Positions 20,916-25,488 of a stretch of DNA of 25,488 bases are shown here, piece by piece (position 1 is the stretch's first letter; each line of letters opens with the position of its first letter). Both the position numbers and the translations under genes were made by a program. Under the pieces are notes generated by a model. That model ran no database searches. It was given only the letters and a program-made list of their open reading frames with translations, and was not told where the DNA came from. This DNA is from JBGTNQ01 sp038212375 (lineage in GTDB: Bacteria; Patescibacteriota; Minisyncoccia; Phycocordibacterales; Zambryskibacteraceae). The DNA lies in NCBI GenBank assembly GCA_038212375.1, contig JBBQUO010000009.1:1-25488 (forward strand). The letters are read 5' to 3'.

Positions 20916-21257
20916 ATGATTTCAGGTGCCCATAGGGTAAAAAAAGACTCCTTTCCCAAGTTTAATAACTCAGGAAGGAGTTTTTTTGCAGGACCTATTA
21001 CCCTTCGGGTTATTCGGACTGGAGACTCTTCTCCAGTTAAAATAGCCGTTATTGTGTCAAAAAAGGTGGTAAAAACTGCAGTAAGGCGAAATTCCCTAAG
21101 GAGGAGGATTTATAGTTCGGTTGAGAGTAGTCTTCCTAGGATTAAACCGGGTTTTACTATACTAATATATCCAAAACTTGAGGTTTTAGAAGTGTCGTTC
21201 ATTAAAATTCAGGATTTCTGCACCCAATCTCTTAAAGAAGCAAATCTCTTTCTTTGA
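20916..21257 (+). CDS. rnpA: Ribonuclease P protein component
   Basis: RnpA is the basic protein cofactor of the RNase P ribozyme, which trims the 5' ends of tRNA precursors. The 113-residue protein contains the signature VSKKVVKTAVRRNSLRRRIY (about residues 48-67), corresponding to the RNR motif helix of the family, preceded by the GPITLRVIR and VKIAVIVS strands and followed by PGFTILIYPK. Length is normal. It begins 2 nt after the rpmH stop and is surely cotranscribed with it. Its stop codon TGA lies inside the -35 element of yidC. Confidence 0.92.
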   Translation: MISGAHRVKKDSFPKFNNSGRSFFAGPITLRVIRTGDSSPVKIAVIVSKKVVKTAVRRNSLRRRIYSSVESSLPRIKPGFTILIYPKLEVLEVSFIKIQDFCTQSLKEANLFL

Positions 21258-21282
21258 GCTTCTAACCATAACGCGCTATAGT
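21254..21282 (+). promoter_or_regulatory. Promoter of yidC, leaderless type
   Basis: TTGAGC (21254-21259), overlapping the rnpA stop, and TATAGT (21277-21282) are spaced by 17 nt. The -10 ends 7 nt before the ATG at 21290. yidC can therefore be transcribed separately from rpmH-rnpA. Confidence 0.6.
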
Positions 21283-21289
21283 ATCTTTC

Positions 21290-22009
21290 ATGTCAGCACT
21301 ATTCCACACACTACTGTTCCAACCTTTATACAATGGTTTTATTCTTCTTATTGACCTTTTACCCTGGTTTGATACTGGTGTTCTCATTATCATATTCACA
21401 ATTTTAGTAAAACTTGCCATCTTTCCCCTCTCAAAAAAAGCTGTATCAGCTCAAATGGAACTGAAAGCTATAGAGCCAAGCCTCGCCCTTATTCGAGAAA
21501 AATACAAAGACGATAAACAAGAACAAGCAAAAAAGACTATGGAGGTTTATAAAGAAAAGAACATCAATCCCTTTTCAAGTGTGATTGTTATCTTGATTCA
21601 ACTTCCAATTATTTTCGCGCTTTACTATGTATTCCTAAAGTCCGGACTTCCTGTGGTTAATAAAAGTCTTTTATACTCTTTTGTTCAGTATCCAACCTCT
21701 GTAAATATGAATTTTCTTGGACTTATCAATATTACTCACCGAAGTGTACTCCTCGCACTTCTCGCGGGAGTATCGAGTTTCTTTCAGATTCGTTTTTCCG
21801 TTCCTCCTTATAAAAAAGAAGGAGAGAGTGCTGCCACCTTCAAAGATGATTTGGCAAAAAGTATGAATACTCAGATGAGATACGTCTTCCCTGTCATTGT
21901 GCTTTTCATTGCGTATTCCATCTCAGGAGTAGTGGCCCTCTATTGGACAACGAGTAATCTCTTTACTCTTGGACAAGAGTTTGTAATCCGCAAGAAGTAT
22001 AAAAAATAG
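21290..22009 (+). CDS. yidC: Membrane protein insertase YidC/Oxa1 family
   Basis: YidC inserts and folds membrane proteins, alone or with SecYEG. The 239-residue protein is the short form without the large periplasmic domain of Gram-negative YidC. Membrane segments are seen at about 13-48 (the first helix and LIIIFTILVKLAIFPLSKKA, with the conserved positively charged groove residue), 95-115 (VIVILIQLPIIFALYYVFLK), 145-165 (RSVLLALLAGVSSFFQIRF) and 197-230 (YVFPVIVLFIAYSISGVVALY). The cytoplasmic loop EPSLALIREKYKDDKQEQAKKTMEVYKEKNINP-like segment is typical, ending in NPFSS. The gene has its own promoter and ends at a strong shared terminator. Confidence 0.95.
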   Translation: MSALFHTLLFQPLYNGFILLIDLLPWFDTGVLIIIFTILVKLAIFPLSKKAVSAQMELKAIEPSLALIREKYKDDKQEQAKKTMEVYKEKNINPFSSVIVILIQLPIIFALYYVFLKSGLPVVNKSLLYSFVQYPTSVNMNFLGLINITHRSVLLALLAGVSSFFQIRFSVPPYKKEGESAATFKDDLAKSMNTQMRYVFPVIVLFIAYSISGVVALYWTTSNLFTLGQEFVIRKKYKK

Positions 22010-22042
22010 CAGACATAGAAAATACTAAGTCGTGAGTATTGT

Positions 22043-22083
22043 AGTTACAAAAACATCAACCCTTGGTTGATGTTTTTGTAACT
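22043..22083. terminator. Bidirectional intrinsic terminator after yidC
   Basis: AGTTACAAAAACATCAACC (22043-22061) and GGTTGATGTTTTTGTAACT (22065-22083) form a perfect 19-bp stem with a CTT loop. It lies between convergent yidC and the envelope operon. A weaker hairpin AATACT/AGTATT at 22021-22040 precedes it. Confidence 0.85.
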
Positions 22084-22094
22084 GATGAATCGTA

Positions 22095-22128
22095 GACTAA
22101 CTACCCACAGCTACCTACTGGCTACTTG
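22095..22128. repeat. AGCT/TAGC-rich repeat, degenerate copy 5
   Basis: ACTAACTACCCACAGCTACC followed by TACTGGCTACTTG has the same word style (TAGC, AGCT, GTAG on the minus strand) as the other copies, though less exact, and it runs into the stop end of the adjacent gene. Confidence 0.3.
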
Positions 22129-23365
22129 TTGGCACTCCCCATAGGCTCAAATCCTTCTTATTGGTAAAGACGATAAAATCTTCACGAGAAGATAGGTGAG
22201 GGTTCACCACATCGATTGCTTGATCGCTCGAGGGACTAAGGCTTGAAACCTGACTCCCTTCACCACTCGTAAAATCAAACCTCCATAACGTGTCATCGAA
22301 AGAAATCTTTCCTTGATACCAATCATCAGGAGCATTTGCGGAGACTGCTCGTGGACGTGCGCAATACAGAATCAGTTCGTTTTTGGACCAGACACATTTT
22401 TCTGGAAGCACACCAAATGGAAATGGTACACGAACCTTGTATTTGAGATCTTGAATATATGTATTCCAAACTTTCCCATCTATCTCAGTATAGAGAATTT
22501 TGTCACCGAATGGAGAGGTGTTGGTAAGGAGTCCATGTATATCCGAAAGGGCGATTTTTGTAGTTTTTGTTTTGGTATCAAGAAGATATGTAAGTCCAGA
22601 AATACCATTACTTGGTTTGGTGGTTAGGCTAATGGTGGTAGTGCCAACCCACTGCGCAGTCCATTCTGTTGTGGGGAACTGCCAAAGCAAGCGTGGCGTT
22701 TCACCCCTTTTTGATGCAAGATACCCTTCTATTCCAGAAGATCCACCGATAAGATAAAACAATGCATCTCCTTTTGGGCTAAAGGTGCTTGAAATAATAT
22801 TTGGTGGCAGTTCGAACTGCTTTACTGCTAAAAAGTTTTCTGCACCATTTGTTTGTGTTGAGGTCGCTGTTGAAGTTCCGATTTCAATGACAGCGTCTGT
22901 AATGGTATTTTGGTCTATGTACTGCGCGAGGAACGATTTGCCGGGAATTGCCCATGTTACCGTAGCAATTTTGGGAATAGTGGTGTTGGTAACTCGGTTG
23001 ATTGAGCCAGAATCAAGATTTGCGTCATATAGGTTCCCTGTTGCACGCTCTATGAAGCGAACGGTCGGACTACTGGTTGTCGCAAGTGGGGCGAGAAAGT
23101 TTGCATCAGAGACAGGTGCTGCAGAAATTTGTCTGAGTCCATTTTCTTTCGCAACGATAGTATTGCTAGTATCTCCTACCGCGCCTTGTTGAGTGGTGTT
23201 TTGACTCGGTGTAACAACAGAATTATTTCCAGGATTTCCAAACGGAGAGCTGTTTGGGTTTTGGGTGGTGAGTGAAGCATTTTTTTGGAAAAAGAAAAGA
23301 TATCCTCCGATAAGGATGACAATAAGTACAAATACACCAGACCCAATAAGAATTTTTTTATTCAT
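22115..23365 (-). CDS. Membrane-anchored protein with propeller-like extracytoplasmic region, unknown function
   Basis: The 416-residue protein begins MNKKILIGSGVFVLIVILIG and FLFF-like hydrophobic residues, an uncleaved N-terminal membrane anchor (about 5-27). A Ser/Thr/Asn/Gln-rich linker (28-80) follows, and then repeats with a WD40/TolB-like rhythm: VRFIERATGNLYDANLDSG, STFSPKGDALFYLIGG, YLLDTKTKTTKIALSDIHG, TSPFGDKILYTEIDGKVWNT, VWSKNELILYCARP and DTLWRFDFTSGEG. This pattern of short strands ending in turns suggests a beta-propeller outside the cell, but no known family or active site is recognised. It is the last gene of a three-gene operon with the pilin-like fusion protein (6 nt apart), so it may act in envelope or appendage biogenesis. 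Confidence 0.7.
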   Translation of the reverse strand: MNKKILIGSGVFVLIVILIGGYLFFFQKNASLTTQNPNSSPFGNPGNNSVVTPSQNTTQQGAVGDTSNTIVAKENGLRQISAAPVSDANFLAPLATTSSPTVRFIERATGNLYDANLDSGSINRVTNTTIPKIATVTWAIPGKSFLAQYIDQNTITDAVIEIGTSTATSTQTNGAENFLAVKQFELPPNIISSTFSPKGDALFYLIGGSSGIEGYLASKRGETPRLLWQFPTTEWTAQWVGTTTISLTTKPSNGISGLTYLLDTKTKTTKIALSDIHGLLTNTSPFGDKILYTEIDGKVWNTYIQDLKYKVRVPFPFGVLPEKCVWSKNELILYCARPRAVSANAPDDWYQGKISFDDTLWRFDFTSGEGSQVSSLSPSSDQAIDVVNPHLSSREDFIVFTNKKDLSLWGVPTSSQ

Positions 23366-23371
23366 ATGATT

Positions 23372-24478
23372 TTAGTAGCATACATGCCAATGAGGTGGAT
23401 TTCCTACAATTTGCTCATCAACATATACCACGCCGTTGAATTTGTAGTAAAGACCAGTAGAACACCCCGTGGCTCCAGAAATAACGCCACCACTCATAAT
23501 AAGATTGTTGAGTGCATTTGACCCTTTTGATATATCAACAGCACCACCGCCAGGTCTATGAGCTGTGGGGTTACTTGAGGGGTCAGTTTTAATATATTTT
23601 CCATGTAGCCAAAACTCTGTGCCTGCTGTGACCACAATAACTCCACCAGAGGATTTACAGCTACTTTGCGCACATGCAGTAGCAAGGTAGCGTAAGCCGC
23701 TTAGAGCACTTGCAGAAAGACCATCCAAACTAGTACAACCACTATCACCAACTGTACTACAGTTAGACTTGTTCACCGTTGTACTTATCGGGTATGAAGC
23801 AAACTGTTGAAGAACGTCGACTTCTGATGGTGATGGTGATCCACCAATCCATGAAGAAGGCCAAGGTCTACCATTTAAATCACCTACAGATTGTGATGGT
23901 GTTGGTGTTACGCAAGATCCATCAGGTTGCTGTACCTGCCCAGCTGGACAAGGAGATGGATTTGTGGGAATACCACCTGTCGAAGGGGTTTGATTTGTCG
24001 TACCGCTATTTAAAATCGGACTTAAGCTCAAATTAAATTTGAGTATCGCAGGGTTGATACTGTTGAGAATCACATAAGAGCTGAGTGCCAGCAACAGCCC
24101 AAACAAGGCATTGTTTATTTTGTCTTTTCCACCACTCTTACCTCCTATACTTGCAGCGGTAATATACTCGAAGCCTCCAATGACGATCATTAGTACAGCT
24201 AGTGCTCCAGCAATCGCGATCGTGAGCTTAATGGCGTTTGGAATGTAATTGATAATATCTGCTTGGCACTTTGGATCATTTTTTCGGACACTGAATGGTT
24301 GGGTTGTATCGCAGGTTCCCTGCGCTTTTGTAAGCCCTGGGATGGGTTCTAGTGGAACATAGGTATACGGATCTGCTGCTGCCGCAACTTGCGGGCTAAG
24401 CATCAAAAAAAAGGGAAATACGAATGTACAAAAAACAAGAATAGAGCAATATACAATTTTTATGTTTTTCACGATCAT
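23372..24478 (-). CDS. T4SS-pilin-like membrane protein fused to an M15-type peptidase domain
   Basis: The 368-residue protein has a signal peptide (about 1-35, ending AAAAD), a polar segment with cysteines, then two hydrophobic helices (about 80-105, KLTIAIAGALAVLMIVIGGF; 122-145, NALFGLLLALSSYVIL), the layout of VirB2/TrbC-like pilins. A Pro/Thr linker with CPAGQVQQPDGSC follows, then a C-terminal domain (about 215-368) with VVTAGTEFWLHGKY, AHRPGGGAVDIS (His307, Asp315) and PPHWHVCY (His363, His365). These resemble the zinc ligands of M15/D-Ala-D-Ala carboxypeptidase-like (VanY/hedgehog-fold) domains, although His and Asp are separated by seven residues instead of six and the usual Glu before the last His is not obvious. 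Activity is therefore uncertain. Start and previous stop overlap as ATGA. Confidence 0.65.
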   Translation of the reverse strand: MIVKNIKIVYCSILVFCTFVFPFFLMLSPQVAAAADPYTYVPLEPIPGLTKAQGTCDTTQPFSVRKNDPKCQADIINYIPNAIKLTIAIAGALAVLMIVIGGFEYITAASIGGKSGGKDKINNALFGLLLALSSYVILNSINPAILKFNLSLSPILNSGTTNQTPSTGGIPTNPSPCPAGQVQQPDGSCVTPTPSQSVGDLNGRPWPSSWIGGSPSPSEVDVLQQFASYPISTTVNKSNCSTVGDSGCTSLDGLSASALSGLRYLATACAQSSCKSSGGVIVVTAGTEFWLHGKYIKTDPSSNPTAHRPGGGAVDISKGSNALNNLIMSGGVISGATGCSTGLYYKFNGVVYVDEQIVGNPPHWHVCY

Positions 24479-25485
24479 TTGAAGTTTATAGAAAAGTCAG
24501 CTGTTGATGGAACAACAGATATTTTTGGCTGAGTTATGTCGATATGTATTTGTGATAGGCCACCTTTTCCTGAATCATCTCTAAATGTTACCGTATTTCC
24601 GTTATGTTGACCCGAAACGCTAGAGCCATTCATTGACCAGTCGTATGTTGTGCCAGAGTTTGCTATTTTATCTCCATCAGAAAAGTAGGGTGAAGCAAAA
24701 AAGGTTGCTTCGTTGTTTTGTGTAAGTGAAAATACTCCTGAAATCGCTTGGTTGTAGAGGACTCCAAGTATCGGGTTGTCTTCATACACGAGTACCTCCG
24801 GTTTTTGAGGAGGAATAATAGTACTCGCTTCGATAAATGAATCACCATTTGTGGTAGAAATATCTACCGTGATCGGCTCCTCCCTTCCCCAATAGCTTCC
24901 ACGTATTTCCGCACTCTTTTTCCCGTACCCTGATTGGTCGTATAGAATGCTATCGTCCTGCTTCCATTTATAAATAAGATTATCCGGAGAAACTATGCCA
25001 TTGGTACCTGATATCTCAGCTACTGCGGTAATAACCATTCGAGTTTGCTCTGTAAAAAGAGCTTTTCCTTTATAAAATGGTGGAGTATACGTTTTTGCTT
25101 CCCATATAAAGTGCACAGATGATGGAACTACGATGATTGTTTTTTGCACCTGAGGTTTGTTTTGTGGAGAGATCGATACTTGTACAACGGTTCGCGATCC
25201 AATTGGGCCAGCATTGAGAGAAAACCCTTTCTTTCCCGTCCCTTGATCTACATTTTTACCGTTGACAGTCCAAGTAATCTGACTCGAATCAATGTTAAAT
25301 ACATAGCTATCAAGGTCAATCTTTACCTCCTCATTTGGTTTTGGGTACTGTGGAGTAATAACAGCTGAGACATCATTCGTAGAGCTGTACCCTCCACCAA
25401 TCTGAGCGTGAGAAAAATGTGGAACACCAAAACATACCGCAAGAGTTACAACAAGAAACAAAGGGAATCTAAAGTGTAGTTTCAT
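24475..25485 (-). CDS. Secreted Ig/PKD-like protein, unknown function
   Basis: The 336-residue protein has a signal peptide (MKLHFRFPLFLVVTLAVCFG, then cleavage probably after FSHAQ) and no other hydrophobic segment. The rest is beta-rich, with repeated Ig/PKD-like patterns: AVITPQYPKPNEEVKIDLDS with ITWTVNGKNVDQGTG and RTVVQVSISP; YKWKQDDSILYDQSGYGKKS with PITVDISTTNGD; and TTYDWSMNGSSVSGQHNGNT with DITQPKISVVPS. Such domains are common in surface proteins. It is the first gene of the operon and is translationally coupled to the pilin-like gene by an ATGA overlap. The ATG at 25485 gives a good signal peptide; only 3 bases of upstream sequence are in the window, so the promoter is not visible. 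Confidence 0.7.
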   Translation of the reverse strand: MKLHFRFPLFLVVTLAVCFGVPHFSHAQIGGGYSSTNDVSAVITPQYPKPNEEVKIDLDSYVFNIDSSQITWTVNGKNVDQGTGKKGFSLNAGPIGSRTVVQVSISPQNKPQVQKTIIVVPSSVHFIWEAKTYTPPFYKGKALFTEQTRMVITAVAEISGTNGIVSPDNLIYKWKQDDSILYDQSGYGKKSAEIRGSYWGREEPITVDISTTNGDSFIEASTIIPPQKPEVLVYEDNPILGVLYNQAISGVFSLTQNNEATFFASPYFSDGDKIANSGTTYDWSMNGSSVSGQHNGNTVTFRDDSGKGGLSQIHIDITQPKISVVPSTADFSINFK

Positions 25486-25488
25486 ACT

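Noticed and set aside
1..25488. CRISPR array, transposase or prophage genes
   Set aside because: No regularly spaced direct repeats, transposase motifs or phage structural genes were seen; the repeats found are short and degenerate.

Overview
The window looks like the chromosomal origin region of a member of the Candidate Phyla Radiation (Candidatus Patescibacteria), most likely the Parcubacteria group. The reasons are: shortened housekeeping proteins (a MurE-type ligase without the usual N-terminal domain, a 175-residue YebC, a 238-residue HolA-like protein, a PolA with too little room for a proofreading domain); a DciA/DUF721-like protein directly after dnaN; type IV pilus and T4SS-pilin-like envelope genes; dense packing; and an AT-leaning composition. 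The lineage is inferred from gene style, not from a marker tree.

Layout. 1-2971: a plus-strand cluster of a Mur ligase, a cytoplasmic-looking amidase and mutM. 3025-4201: a small membrane protein with its own promoter and terminator, a convergent SpoU/TrmH methyltransferase and a divergent DoxX-like protein. 4202-4663: tRNA-Lys(UUU), which runs into a 29-bp perfect palindrome followed by more hairpins. 4664-8349 (minus): tsaE, polA, holA. 8447-8848 (minus): a putative lipoprotein with strong self-contained signals. 9023-13594 (plus): pilB, a candidate structured RNA, ruvB, yebC-ruvC and a very acidic 53-residue protein. 13627-15006 (minus): tyrS, divergent from a class A penicillin-binding protein (15102-17621, plus). 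17605-20545 (minus): dnaA, dnaN, DciA-like. 20779-22009 (plus): rpmH, rnpA, yidC. 22115-25485 (minus): a three-gene envelope operon (Ig-like secreted protein, T4SS-pilin-like protein fused to an M15-type peptidase domain, membrane-anchored propeller-like protein).

How the genes fit together. The dnaA-dnaN-dciA and rpmH-rnpA-yidC blocks are the classical origin neighbourhood. DnaA-box-like 9-mers lie on both sides of dnaA. DNA replication and repair (dnaA, dnaN, holA, polA, ruvB, ruvC, mutM), cell wall growth (Mur ligase, PBP, amidase), surface appendages (pilB, pilin-like operon) and translation (tyrS, tsaE, trmH-like, tRNA-Lys, rpmH, rnpA) make up almost all the content. No transposase, CRISPR array or prophage module was seen.

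Most notable. (1) At least nine genes have a sigma70-type -10 hexamer only 6-8 nt before the start codon, which predicts leaderless mRNAs and supports several revised start sites. (2) An unassigned structured RNA lies between pilB and ruvB, with a promoter, a 13-bp hairpin, a 17-bp perfect closing stem and an intrinsic terminator. (3) A pilin-like/M15 peptidase fusion sits in the envelope operon. (4) An AGCT-rich intergenic repeat family appears to have entered the coding sequence of tsaE.
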